Origin: Candidatus Peregrinibacteria bacterium GW2011_GWF2_38_29
Lineage (GTDB): Bacteria; Patescibacteriota; Gracilibacteria; UBA1369; UBA12463
Assembly (NCBI GenBank): GCA_000992695.1
Contig: LBUS01000008.1
Span: forward strand, 1 to 40,779
DNA length: 40,779 nt
Direction of reading: 5' to 3'
Positions 1 through 9,400 of the stretch are shown in pieces. Made by a program: the position numbers and the translations under genes. How positions within the stretch are numbered: position 1 is the stretch's first letter; every line of letters begins with the position of its first letter. A model generated the notes under the pieces. The model saw only the letters and a program-made list of their open reading frames with translations, had not been told where the DNA came from and made no database searches.

Positions 1-1149
1 ATCTTTTTCTTTAATGCTTTTTTCAAGGTCCTTGAGGTATTTGTCTTTTTCTCCGATCGCTTTGTCCAAGCTCGCAATGTATTTTTCTTTATCTTGAACA
101 TCTATTTTTAATGTTTTTGCATAAATTTCTCTTTCTTTGCTTATTTTTTCCAAATTTGCCGCGTAATCACTTTTTCCCGTTATTTTTATGAAATCTTGAT
201 ATGTGAAATTGAATTTTTTATTTATTTTTTTTGCTAATTTTGGATTGTTTAGTAATGTGAAAAAATTATTTAACGCAAAATATTGATATTCAAATTGAAG
301 TGTATTTGTTGTTTCTAAGGCCAAAGTTGATATGCAGAATGGTATTAAGTCCGCATCGCCTTCGTCTAAATCATTGAATGTGTTTGGGAATATTCCGTTT
401 AGATCATCAATGGATTGAATATTAAGGTAGTTTTTGAGAATTTCTCTGAATTCGATAGATCCTCTTATTTTCGTTTCCGGTCTTAATCCGCTTAAATTAG
501 CCTCGTTTTTTCGAATTCTGAATTTTATGAGATTTTCCGGCATTATATATATTTCATATTTCATGCAAAGTTTTATCCACATATCAAAATCCGGTAATTG
601 AGCATATCTTGGGTCATAAAGCCCTGTGTTGTCGTAGCATTCTTTGCGTATTAGCATGCTTGGATGACAAAGGCAGTTCCATTTATAAAAAAAATAATTT
701 AACCATTCAAATCTTGTTCTATTTGGCTGTTTAAATATGTCGTAATAAAAATGCGTTTTATCGGTGAAGTCTTTTCCGTCTTCGTTTATTATTTTTGCGT
801 ACCCAAAGACCGCTCCAATATTTTCATGTTCATCTAAAAATTTAACTTGTTTTTCAAGCTTATCCGGCAGAAAAACGTCATCGGAGTTTAATATTGCTAT
901 ATATTGGCCATTGGATTGCTCTATACCGTTATTTACAGCAACCGATCCTCCTTGATTCTTTCCAAAACATATTAATTTTATTCGCGGGTCTTTGATTTTT
1001 TTTATTTCCGCAACCGTGTTATCCGTAGATGCATCGTCCGTTATTATTATTTCAAAATTTTGATACGTTTGATTGAGCGCGCTTTGAATGGCTTCTTTAA
1101 CGTATTTTTCATGATTGTAGGATGGCATTACTATGCTGACTTTTGGCAT
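1..1149 (-). CDS. Family 2 glycosyltransferase, 3' end cut off by window edge
   Basis: The frame is open from an ATG at 1149 to base 1 (383 codons), so the C-terminus is missing. The N-terminus reads MPKVSIVMPSYNHEKYVKEA, the classic GT-A start. It is followed by ITDDASTD (nucleotide-binding aspartates), an NSDD stretch that fits the metal-binding DxD position, and DFDMWIKL near residue 200, matching the usual acid/base region. These enzymes transfer a sugar from a nucleotide sugar at the cytoplasmic membrane face. From about residue 330 the protein becomes a charged heptad-like coiled coil built on EKDKY-type repeats, continuing off the edge. It lies 1 bp downstream of the aminotransferase gene and is probably the last visible gene of the glycan operon. 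The family is certain; donor and acceptor cannot be told. Confidence 0.9.
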   Translation of the reverse strand, partial: MPKVSIVMPSYNHEKYVKEAIQSALNQTYQNFEIIITDDASTDNTVAEIKKIKDPRIKLICFGKNQGGSVAVNNGIEQSNGQYIAILNSDDVFLPDKLEKQVKFLDEHENIGAVFGYAKIINEDGKDFTDKTHFYYDIFKQPNRTRFEWLNYFFYKWNCLCHPSMLIRKECYDNTGLYDPRYAQLPDFDMWIKLCMKYEIYIMPENLIKFRIRKNEANLSGLRPETKIRGSIEFREILKNYLNIQSIDDLNGIFPNTFNDLDEGDADLIPFCISTLALETTNTLQFEYQYFALNNFFTLLNNPKLAKKINKKFNFTYQDFIKITGKSDYAANLEKISKEREIYAKTLKIDVQDKEKYIASLDKAIGEKDKYLKDLEKSIKEKD

Positions 1150-1150
1150 A

Positions 1151-2281
1151 TTATTTTTTAAAACTTTTTAAAATACTACAAATATTTTCGATATCTTTTT
1201 TAGACAAACCTTCGTGCATAGGCATACATAATATCTCCTTCCCGATTTTTTGCGCAATTGGCAGATTTGTATTTTTGTTTGATTGCAGGTGCTTATAGTG
1301 TTGATATTCGCTACACAATGGATGGAAATATTTTCTGGTGAAAATGTTATATTCTTTGAATTGTTGATAAACTTTATTGCGGGAAACGCCAAATTCTTTT
1401 TTGTTTATTCTAATGGCAAAATATTGATAACTTTTTTCTATATTAGTTTTGTTTTCCAGTAACCTTATTCCGTTCATGTTTTTGAGGTGTTTTTCATAAG
1501 TTTCATGTATGAATTTTCTTGTTTTTTTAGCTTTTTTCATCATATCTAATACCAGCAATCCGATTCCTGCTTGCACTTCATTCATTTTACCGTTTATTCC
1601 GGGCAATAGTATTGTTTCTTCGTTTTTAATTCCAAAATTTTTCAATAAACTGATTTTTTCTTTTAAATTTTTATTGTTGAATGTCAAAGCGCCACCTTCA
1701 ATGGTATGAAAAAGCTTTGTTGCATGAAAACTAAACATCGTAATATCGCCGAAATTTCCTATACCTTTTCCGTTTATTTCTGTGCCAAAAGCATGAGCGG
1801 CATCATATATTACTTTTAACTTATATTTGTTTGCTATTTTTTGTATTTTTTCTACGTCGCAAGGTGTGCCGAATACGTGAACCGCTAAAATCGCACTTGT
1901 TTTTGGAGTTATTAATTTTTCAATTTTATCGGCGTCGATATTCATTGTTTTGTCGTCTATATCACAAAAAACTGGTGTAATGTTGTTCCACGTTAAGCTG
2001 TTTGGCGTTGCCGGAAAAGTGAAGGGAGTCGTTATAACTTCTCCGGTCAAATTTAATGCTTTTATTGCGATCATTAATGCATTTGTGCCGTTATTGAAGA
2101 GTGATATATGCTGTACGTTTAAATATTTTTTTAACTTTTTTTCCAGCAATATATGTTGTGCTCCAAAGTTTGTAAGCCAACCCGAATCCCATATTTCTTT
2201 GAGTTTTTTATTTACATTTTTTAAATCAGGCAATAATGGCTTTGTTATATATATCGGGTTTTTAAACGGTATATTCGTCAT
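1151..2281 (-). CDS. DegT/DnrJ/EryC1-type PLP sugar aminotransferase
   Basis: This 376-residue protein has the length and fold order of the DegT/DnrJ/EryC1/StrS family, which transaminates 4-keto (or 3-keto) nucleotide sugars. Visible family features are FNNGTNALMIAIKAL near residue 63 (phosphate-binding region), IYDAAHAFG with Asp160 that should contact the PLP ring nitrogen, and SFHATKLFHTIEGGAL with the expected Schiff-base Lys189. The ATG at 2281 gives a full-length protein, with a 6-bp gap to the upstream methyltransferase. Being next to glycosyltransferase, methyltransferase and Wzm/Wzt genes, it probably makes an amino-deoxy sugar for an exported surface glycan. The exact substrate is not deducible. 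Confidence 0.92.
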   Translation of the reverse strand: MTNIPFKNPIYITKPLLPDLKNVNKKLKEIWDSGWLTNFGAQHILLEKKLKKYLNVQHISLFNNGTNALMIAIKALNLTGEVITTPFTFPATPNSLTWNNITPVFCDIDDKTMNIDADKIEKLITPKTSAILAVHVFGTPCDVEKIQKIANKYKLKVIYDAAHAFGTEINGKGIGNFGDITMFSFHATKLFHTIEGGALTFNNKNLKEKISLLKNFGIKNEETILLPGINGKMNEVQAGIGLLVLDMMKKAKKTRKFIHETYEKHLKNMNGIRLLENKTNIEKSYQYFAIRINKKEFGVSRNKVYQQFKEYNIFTRKYFHPLCSEYQHYKHLQSNKNTNLPIAQKIGKEILCMPMHEGLSKKDIENICSILKSFKK

Positions 2282-2287
2282 TTGTAG

Positions 2288-3037
2288 TTATTTTTGAAAA
2301 ATCCATAGTCTTAACCTTGAACATTGTGCGCCTATTTTTAAAAAATCTGCAAGTTTTTCACTTGAAGCGATTTTATTAAAATGACAATCCCAATTTAATT
2401 TTTTATCGAAAATAGGCCTTATACCTCTTGTTAATAGAAAATATGCTCCCAGCCCGCTTGTGTTTATTAATCTAAATTTATTTTCTTTCATAAAATTTAT
2501 AAGCTTGGTGTCGTTTAAAAAGTAATTATGCCATTGTATTGGTATTGGATTTAAGTTGTATATTTTTCTAAATTTATTTAAATCATCTGCGCCGTTTTCG
2601 CTTCCTTCCAGCATTATGAGTTGTCCGCCGTTTTTTAACATGTTCATAAAACCTAACAAAACCTGTTTTTGCAATTGCCATTTGGGGATGTTGATGATGA
2701 ATCTTTGAGAGATGATAATGTCATAATCTTTATCCAATTCATATTTATTTAGAAAATCAATTTTTTTTAGTGTTACATTTTTCTTTCCCTTCAATTTAAG
2801 TGAAGCTTTTTTTAGTCTTGTGTCAGAGAAGTCAACTGCGTGTATTTTTACATCTTTTATTGAAGAGTAAGCATAAGTTCCTTCACCTTCTCCACATCCT
2901 GCGTCAAGTATTTTTGAACCGGCGGGAATGTGTTTTTTGATTAAATTTATTTCCGCATTTAACAAATTTTTATCATACATAGACTCAACGTTTTTCTCAT
3001 TCCAGTGGTCCAATATTGATTTTTTATTTTTTTTCAT
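2288..3037 (-). CDS. Class I SAM-dependent methyltransferase in glycan cluster
   Basis: A 249-residue protein with a Rossmann-type SAM site: ILDAGCGEGEGTYAY (motif I) near residue 43, then AVDFSDTRLKKA (acidic residue after strand 2), DIIISQRFIINIP (motif IV-like) and MLKNGGQLIML (motif VI region). The remaining C-terminal 90 residues have no feature I recognise and may form a lid for the acceptor. It sits between another methyltransferase and the sugar aminotransferase with gaps of only 6-8 bp, so modification of a nucleotide sugar or glycan is the likely role. A small-molecule or lipid substrate cannot be excluded. Confidence 0.85.
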   Translation of the reverse strand: MKKNKKSILDHWNEKNVESMYDKNLLNAEINLIKKHIPAGSKILDAGCGEGEGTYAYSSIKDVKIHAVDFSDTRLKKASLKLKGKKNVTLKKIDFLNKYELDKDYDIIISQRFIINIPKWQLQKQVLLGFMNMLKNGGQLIMLEGSENGADDLNKFRKIYNLNPIPIQWHNYFLNDTKLINFMKENKFRLINTSGLGAYFLLTRGIRPIFDKKLNWDCHFNKIASSEKLADFLKIGAQCSRLRLWIFQK

Positions 3038-3045
3038 AATTATTA

Positions 3046-3576
3046 TTATTTTATGGCTTCCAGAATTAATTTGGAGTCTTTTCTCGTTTCCCTGTTTTTT
3101 AATTCTTCGAAACCGCTTTTATTAAATTTTACACTTTTTATTTTTTTAAATCCCGCTTCTTCGAGCCTTCTTTTAAGCTCTTCTTCATTGTATAAATATT
3201 TATGTCCCCATTCGTGAAAACAAATGTTCATCATTTCCGCTTTTGTTTTGATCCATTGGTATTTATGCGTTTTGATCCAATCTTGATTTTTCCAAAAAAA
3301 ATTATATTTATGGACTATGTAATTCAGGTCTATTGTCGCAATGCGGAGAACTCCTCCTTGTTTTAAAATTTTGTAAAAATTTTGCATTACTCTCAATCCC
3401 TCCTCGACCGTTAGGTGTTCTATGAAATGTTCATTGTATATAAAATCTATTGAATCGTATTCATATGGTAGCGGATTTAGCATATTCCATTTTAAGTCGG
3501 CTTTGTTTGATTCCAAGTCGATATTTATCCATCCTTTAAAATATATATCTCCGCATCCTATGTGTAATTTTTGCAT
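3046..3576 (-). CDS. Small SAM-dependent methyltransferase
   Basis: This 176-residue protein opens with KLHIGCGDIYFKGWINIDLE, a SAM-binding start common in methyltransferases of polysaccharide clusters. It continues with a DSIDFIYNEHFIEHL stretch (motif IV with the EHxIEH signature) and ILKQGGVLRIATIDL (post-strand region). The length is short but typical of this subgroup. The gene begins 3 bp after the Wzt stop codon, so it is almost certainly co-transcribed with the exporter. In some O-antigen systems a methyltransferase next to Wzt caps the glycan terminus and defines chain length; whether that happens here is an inference from position only. Confidence 0.85.
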   Translation of the reverse strand: MQKLHIGCGDIYFKGWINIDLESNKADLKWNMLNPLPYEYDSIDFIYNEHFIEHLTVEEGLRVMQNFYKILKQGGVLRIATIDLNYIVHKYNFFWKNQDWIKTHKYQWIKTKAEMMNICFHEWGHKYLYNEEELKRRLEEAGFKKIKSVKFNKSGFEELKNRETRKDSKLILEAIK

Positions 3577-3579
3577 AAT

Positions 3580-4854
3580 TTAAGATGATATTTCTTGTAT
3601 ATTGATTATATTGTTCCAATGTACATTCCCGTATAGATAAGATTTTTTTCTAGGTTCCGTTTTAAATTGTGTTGCTATGGGTATAAAATCTACAAAATCA
3701 ACCTTAGAGCTTGCTGTATCGATTGGGATAGATAGCACACATGCGATATTGTATATTCCATGAATTAGCGAATTCTTAAATTTCCAGTCTATAATATATT
3801 TATTTCCTTTTTTTAGATTTAATAAATTTTTATCTTCTATGATGCTGTCCGAGTATACGACATCAACACCGTTTTTGTCTCTTATGTGATATCCATAAGC
3901 TAATTTTTCCATATCATTATTAATTTGTAATGCCATTCTTAAAATTACGTTTTGTTCGTATTCTGCATGCTGTATGACATTTTCGTTTTCATCAAGTAGT
4001 TGTACGTTTATAAAGTTTGCCATGCCGTTTTGTATTCTTTGGTAGGAGGCGCGTTTAATAAATTGATCGGAATTTGAGAAGATTTTGTGTTTAGTCTGTA
4101 TATGTATTGTCTTTTGATTGTTTTGCACTTTCATTGAAAAATATTTTTCTACGATTTTATCCGATTTATCGAAATCAACTATAGTTCCTTCATCTAATAA
4201 TATGCTTTTTTGACATATGCTTTTTATTGCTCCCGTATCATGGCTTACGAATATAAGGGTTATTCCTTTGTTTATCATTTTTTTCATTTTTGCCATGCAT
4301 TTTGCTTGAAAAAACATGTCTCCAACGGACAGCGCTTCATCAATTATTAATATTTCGGGATCAACATTTGTAGCAACCGCAAACGCTAACCTGACAAACA
4401 TGCCGCTCGAATATGTTTTTATAGGTTGTTCTATAAATTCTCCTATATCCGCAAAAGCTATTATATTACTCAGTTTTTTATCTATTTCTTCTTTTGTATA
4501 TCCCATTATTGCGCCATTGAAATAGATATTTTCCATTCCGCTCAATTCCGGATTGAAGCCGGCTCCCAGCTCCAGAAGTGCTGAAATTTTACCTTTTGTT
4601 ATTACGTGGCCTTTAGTTGGTGTTAAAATTTTTGTAATGATTTTTAATAGAGTTGACTTTCCGGAGCCGTTTTTGCCGATTATCCCTATTGTTTCGCCTT
4701 TTTTTATTTCAAAATTTATATTTTTTAAGGCGAAAAAATCGTGATGATATTTTTTGCGAAATGGATTCAACGATTCCTTAAGTCTGTCTATAGGATTTTT
4801 ATATAGTTTATATGACTTGGATAGATTTTCCGTTTTTACTGCGATATCTGACAT
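3580..4854 (-). CDS. wzt: Wzt-type polysaccharide ABC transporter ATPase with glycan-binding tail
   Basis: This 424-residue protein is the ATPase of a polysaccharide exporter. The nucleotide-binding domain (about 1-240) has Walker A GIIGKNGSGKSTLLKI, signature region TYSSGMFVRLAFAVA, Walker B ILIIDEALSVGD and the H-loop FVSHDTGAIK. The extra 180 residues after about 250 match in position and size the C-terminal beta-sandwich domain of Wzt proteins, which binds the non-reducing end of the glycan before export. It lies 19 bp downstream of the matching permease gene. The glycan would be made in the cytoplasm, exported on a lipid carrier, and possibly attached to the cell surface or S-layer. The tail assignment rests on length and a plausible beta-rich sequence. 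Confidence 0.93.
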   Translation of the reverse strand: MSDIAVKTENLSKSYKLYKNPIDRLKESLNPFRKKYHHDFFALKNINFEIKKGETIGIIGKNGSGKSTLLKIITKILTPTKGHVITKGKISALLELGAGFNPELSGMENIYFNGAIMGYTKEEIDKKLSNIIAFADIGEFIEQPIKTYSSGMFVRLAFAVATNVDPEILIIDEALSVGDMFFQAKCMAKMKKMINKGITLIFVSHDTGAIKSICQKSILLDEGTIVDFDKSDKIVEKYFSMKVQNNQKTIHIQTKHKIFSNSDQFIKRASYQRIQNGMANFINVQLLDENENVIQHAEYEQNVILRMALQINNDMEKLAYGYHIRDKNGVDVVYSDSIIEDKNLLNLKKGNKYIIDWKFKNSLIHGIYNIACVLSIPIDTASSKVDFVDFIPIATQFKTEPRKKSYLYGNVHWNNIINIQEISS

Positions 4855-4873
4855 AATGTTTTTGACTTAATTT

Positions 4874-5674
4874 CTATAACACATCTGCAAAATGCGGTTT
4901 TAATTTTCTAAAAATTATAATCCCAATAAGTAGAATTATTATAGCGGTAACCCAGAAATATATTGTTTCATTTTTTGATTCCCAGAAGGGGACGTGATAA
5001 ATGAAGCTGTTTCTGTAGCCTTCTATTATGTACGACATGGGATTCATTTTATATATATAATTATATTTTTCCGGCAGTATGTTGAAGTCCCATAGGATTG
5101 GCGTTAACCAAAATCCAAATTGCAATATCACGTTTATTATTTGAGCCGTATCTTTAATAAAAATTTGTATGCTTGATGTTATCCAGCTTAATCCGATTAT
5201 CAGAATCGACATTGCTATTGTGTAATAAATGGCTTGTATCCAATATATCGAAAAATTAATATCGCTTATAAATAAAATTATTATTCCTATAATTATAAAA
5301 ATAACATGAGTTATAAATGCTGATAATAGTTTTATTATTGGCAATATAGCCGTTTGAAATTGTATTTTTTTAACAAGATATGAGTATTCTTGAAGCGCAT
5401 TTGTTGACGATGTTAGCGTTTCCGAAAAGAAATACCATGGTATTAGCCCTATTGTTAACCATGCGCCAAAAGGCGCGTCTTTTATCGGTCCGTTGTGAAA
5501 TGCTTTTGTGAATACAAACCATAGTACAAAAATCATTACCAGCGGTTGGATTATTGTCCATATAAAGCCTAAAAATGAGCCTATATACTTATTTTTATAG
5601 TCTCTTTTTGTGAGTTGATATATGATAAATCTATTTTTATATATTTCTTTTATAAAGCTGAAAATCATTTTCAT
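4874..5674 (-). CDS. wzm: Wzm-type polysaccharide ABC transporter permease
   Basis: A 266-residue membrane protein of the ABC-2 type. Near the N-terminus LTKRDYKNKYIGSFLGFIW is the typical cytoplasmic entry helix of Wzm/TagG permeases. About six hydrophobic segments follow, with conserved-looking FGFWLTPILWDF and MNPMSYIIEGYRN in the last third, as in the family. It is the first gene of the minus-strand operon and forms the transmembrane channel for the Wzt ATPase encoded 19 bp downstream. A second ATG two codons into the gene is an equally possible start. The promoter is probably in the 146-bp divergent region, where a TGTAAAAT-like -10 can be read on the minus strand upstream. Confidence 0.93.
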   Translation of the reverse strand: MKMIFSFIKEIYKNRFIIYQLTKRDYKNKYIGSFLGFIWTIIQPLVMIFVLWFVFTKAFHNGPIKDAPFGAWLTIGLIPWYFFSETLTSSTNALQEYSYLVKKIQFQTAILPIIKLLSAFITHVIFIIIGIIILFISDINFSIYWIQAIYYTIAMSILIIGLSWITSSIQIFIKDTAQIINVILQFGFWLTPILWDFNILPEKYNYIYKMNPMSYIIEGYRNSFIYHVPFWESKNETIYFWVTAIIILLIGIIIFRKLKPHFADVL

Positions 5675-5759
5675 ATAGCGTTGGTCAATAACAGCGTTAT
5701 TTTACACTAAAGTATCGTTTACTAAAATATAAAAACGTACCATCCTCAAGCTTTATTCT

Positions 5760-5795
5760 TTGACATTGTTCGCGGTATGTATAATCATTTCCGCG
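5760..5795 (+). promoter_or_regulatory. Probable promoter with inverted repeat flanking the -10, upstream of the epimerase operon
   Basis: TTGACA at 5760-5765 and TATAAT at 5780-5785 lie upstream of the plus-strand operon. The spacer of 14 bp is shorter than optimal, so the -35 is doubtful. CGCGG (5771-5775) and CCGCG (5791-5795) form an inverted repeat exactly around the -10 hexamer, which could be an operator. It is the only gap between the two divergent glycan-related operons. Confidence 0.45.
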
Positions 5796-5820
5796 GTAAA
5801 ATCTTTAATATTAACTTTAT

Positions 5821-6447
5821 ATGAAGATAATTGAGGTAAAACCTTTGGGGTTATCAGAGGTTAAAGTTGTTAGATTTGAACGTTTTTTGGACGATAGAGG
5901 TTATTTTACGGAGCCTTTTAGGAGAAGTGATTTTGATAATAATGTTGATACCGGATTTTTGAAAAATGTTCAGTTTTTACAGTGTAATGAAAGTTTTTCA
6001 AAGAAGAATGTGATGCGCGGATTGCATTTTCAATGGAATCCTTTTATGGGCAAATTGGTTCGGCTTGTTTATGGTAGAATGTTTGATTTTGCTCTTGATA
6101 TACGTAAAAATTCGCCTAATTTTGGAAAGATTGTCGGTTATGAATTAAAATCGTCTTCAGATCAGAATTATGGAGAGTGGGTTTGGGTTCCGGTTGGTTT
6201 TGCTCACGGGGTGTGTTTTCTTGAAGATTCTTTGATTGAATATTTTTGTTCCAGTGAATATAGTCCCGGATGTGAGGCGTCAATTTTGCCGATTTCAGGC
6301 GATATTGATTGGTCTTTGTGCGATATTGATGTTAAAAGTACGTTTGATAAAATGTCTAAAAATATTATTTTATCCGAGAAAGATAAGCAAGGCTCGTCTT
6401 TGTCTACATGGAAAAACGATGATAGATCAAACTATTTTGTATGTTGA
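5821..6447 (+). CDS. dTDP-4-dehydrorhamnose 3,5-epimerase-like protein (RmlC family)
   Basis: This 208-residue cupin protein matches RmlC/RfbC over its whole length. FLDDRGYFTEPFRRSDF and ECNESFS-like QCNESFSKKNVMRGLHFQ contain the conserved RGLHxQ with the catalytic histidine. GKLVRLVYGRMFDFALDIR contains the strand that carries the active-site region, and WVPVGFAHGVCFLEDS contains the second conserved histidine. The family epimerises C3 and C5 of 4-keto-6-deoxy nucleotide sugars on the way to rhamnose or related sugars. No rmlA, rmlB or rmlD is in the window, so it may act on another hexose. The stop codon overlaps the next start (ATGTTGA, 7 bp), so it is translationally coupled to the large CotH-like protein. 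A role in preparing sugar for the surface glycan is likely. Confidence 0.88.
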   Translation: MKIIEVKPLGLSEVKVVRFERFLDDRGYFTEPFRRSDFDNNVDTGFLKNVQFLQCNESFSKKNVMRGLHFQWNPFMGKLVRLVYGRMFDFALDIRKNSPNFGKIVGYELKSSSDQNYGEWVWVPVGFAHGVCFLEDSLIEYFCSSEYSPGCEASILPISGDIDWSLCDIDVKSTFDKMSKNIILSEKDKQGSSLSTWKNDDRSNYFVC

Positions 6448-9400
6448 AAAATGTTATTTTTAAAAATAGGCGTACTTTTTTGGCTCTTTTTTTGTTGATT
6501 TTGACATTTTGCAGTGTATTATTATTTATTTTTTCAAATGGACCCGTTGATATCAAAGTTGTAAAAAATATCGATATCGATAATTTGAATTTGCGTGAAT
6601 ATAATGCGGAAATATTGTCATATAATATTCCTTCCAAGATGATCAAGGGCGAAATATATTTAGCCTCTGTGACTATTAAAAATTTGGGAGATAGCTCATG
6701 GACCGTTTTAGATAAATATTTTCTTGGTGAAGTTGATAATAAATTCGACTTTAGACCTTATAGAATTTATCTGCCAAGGTCTGTTCGCAAAGGCGAAATT
6801 GTGGAGTTTAAATTTCAAATGAAGGCTCCTGAAAAAGAGGGTGTATATAATCAAAAATTCAGGATGGTTCGTGAATTTGTCGCCTGGTTTGGAGATACCT
6901 TGGATATGAATATAGAAGTTACAAAAGATGAGCAATATAAGCCGACTTATAAAATTGAAAAAAGCTTGAGTGATAGCGTTGATTATTCTGCTGAAATTGT
7001 TGATTTTTCCATACCGAAAAGAATGGTTGCCGGTAAAACGTATCCCATATATTTAAGCATTAGAAATAATGGAGGTTTTTTGTGGAATAAAGCTAACAAT
7101 GTTTTTCTTGGTTTTTCAGAAGATAAAACGCAATTTTCATCTTCTATAAGGATTGATTCTTATGAAACTCGAAAGAACGAGATTATGAGTTTTAAATTTC
7201 AGATGACCGCTCCCGTAAGTAAAGGTTTATATATGCAGAAATTTCAGATGGTGCGTGAACTCGTTGCGTGGTTTGGAGATACTATAAGTATTCCAATTGA
7301 GGTTGTTGGTGCTATTGGTGATGAAAATTTTAATATAATTAAAGATTCAACCGGGAATACGGATTATGCCGGTGAAATTGTTGGTTTTGATTTTCCACGT
7401 GAAGTTATTGCCGGTAAAGTGTATTTAGCCAGTCTTTTTATAAAGAACGCCGGAACTAAGACGTGGATTAGCGGTGATGATTATTATTTGGGTTCAGTTG
7501 ATGGTGAAAGTAATTTTGGAATTGATAGAATACCGATGCCGAAAATTATTTACCCCGGCGATATAGTTTGTTTGAATTTTTCTTTAGTCGCTCCTCCAGA
7601 AGAAGGTTTATATATGGAGAAGCTTCGTATGGTGCAAGAGCTCGTTATTTGGTTTGGAGATACTTTTGAAATACAGATTGACGTGAAAAAAAATAGCGAA
7701 ATTTTATCTACGCAGATTGATAAATTTACCCTGTTATTGTCTCGCAATGACTTGAAGCACTTTGAAGATTTTTCCAATGCGAGTATTGAACGGGCCGTGA
7801 AGGTCGATGATTTAAACGATTGGAGAAAGGCTAAGCTAATTTTTGATAATCATGCTTATGACGTTAAGGTGAAAATTCATGGTGATAGCATGAATCATTA
7901 CGATACCAAAATTAAGTCTTATAGAATTAAGCTTGCAAAAAACGAATTTATAAATGGTTCAGGCGAATTTAGTTTAATAATATTTAGCGATCGCAGTTAT
8001 ATACCTATTTTGTTCGATAATTTTTTGAAGAAATTTAATATACATTTTTTAGAGCAAAAATTAGTATTTTTTTCTTTAAACAGTAAGAAATACTTGCCTT
8101 ATTATTTTAGGCCTGCAAAAAATATTGATTTTGTTGAAAAAAATGAATTTTCAAATAGTTATTTTATTGAAAAGCCGATTGTTGATCATCTTTTTTCAGT
8201 TTTTATTTCCGCGGAAGGGCATCAATCATTTTTGGACTACAATCTTTCTCATAATGAAATAAAGCCGGCTGAAAATACTGAAAAAATAAATTATTCTTTG
8301 TACTTATTGAGGCGATTATTTTTAGATAAATCAAAAAGATTATTTGATTATTTTGATCGCGAGTATTTGCTGAATTTTGAAGCTATAACCACTTTATTTC
8401 TAAATACGCATGATATTGTTGGCGATAATTTGGCGATGATTTATAGATCTACAAATGGAAAATTCGTTCCAATGCCGAGTGAGGAATTTATGTTTATATA
8501 TAGAAATTTGTTAGTTGAGGTTGAGTCAAATCATGTTTATTGCGATAGGTTGTCCGGTTATAGATTAGCCGATTTTGTAAAAATATTTTCTTATTTTAAT
8601 TCCGATCCCGGGTTTAGACAAGAAAAATATAAAAAAGTTTTTGATGCCGTTAAGGATGATACATATTTCAATAAAGCCGTTGTTGACTTTGAAAATAGTA
8701 TTTTAGCCATGATGCGCGAGGGGATTGATTATAGGCAATTCGGTAATCCGGTTCATTTGGTTTATTTGAAGCATAATATGGAGTTTTTAAAAAATGAATT
8801 GTCGTCTTCCAAGTTTTTAATTTTTCCGAAAGCCATGGGGTCTTCCAGGTCCTTGATTAAGTTAAATCCGATTTCCATTTCCGAGATAAAATTTAATAAT
8901 TTTAAAATTAATTTTAAAAATAAATTTTTACCGGGAGAAACTATAAGGTTAAATTTAAAAAATAAAGATAAAGAAGTTGTTAGTTTTTTAAAAATCGCCA
9001 GTGCATCAAGTGAAATCGATATAGTCGGCTTATTAAACTCTTCGCATTTTTATTTAAATTTAGATAAAGATCTTTATCCCGGGATTAATGAATTTGAGCT
9101 GACGTTGGATTATCCACATAATTTTATAAATAACTTTGCTTTTAATGCCAAGAATGAGATTTCCAATTTAAATTTGATAAATAATGAAGATATTTTTGTT
9201 GTTAATGATTTTAACGGCTATCGCGCGTTGATTGATAGATATTTTAAGTATCAAGACAATAAAACCAATAATATGGTTTGTGTTCCAAGATATGACAATG
9301 ACCTTAAGGACTTTGATAAATCATTATTGATCGACAACTCCAAGTTGCAAAATTTATATAAAAAGCTTATCGAATTTATAAAAAGTTCCGATGCTAATTT

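Noticed and set aside
1950-2297. 115-codon plus-strand ORF opposite the sugar aminotransferase gene
   Set aside because: The opposite strand has a clear DegT family protein with all motifs, so this is an antisense shadow.
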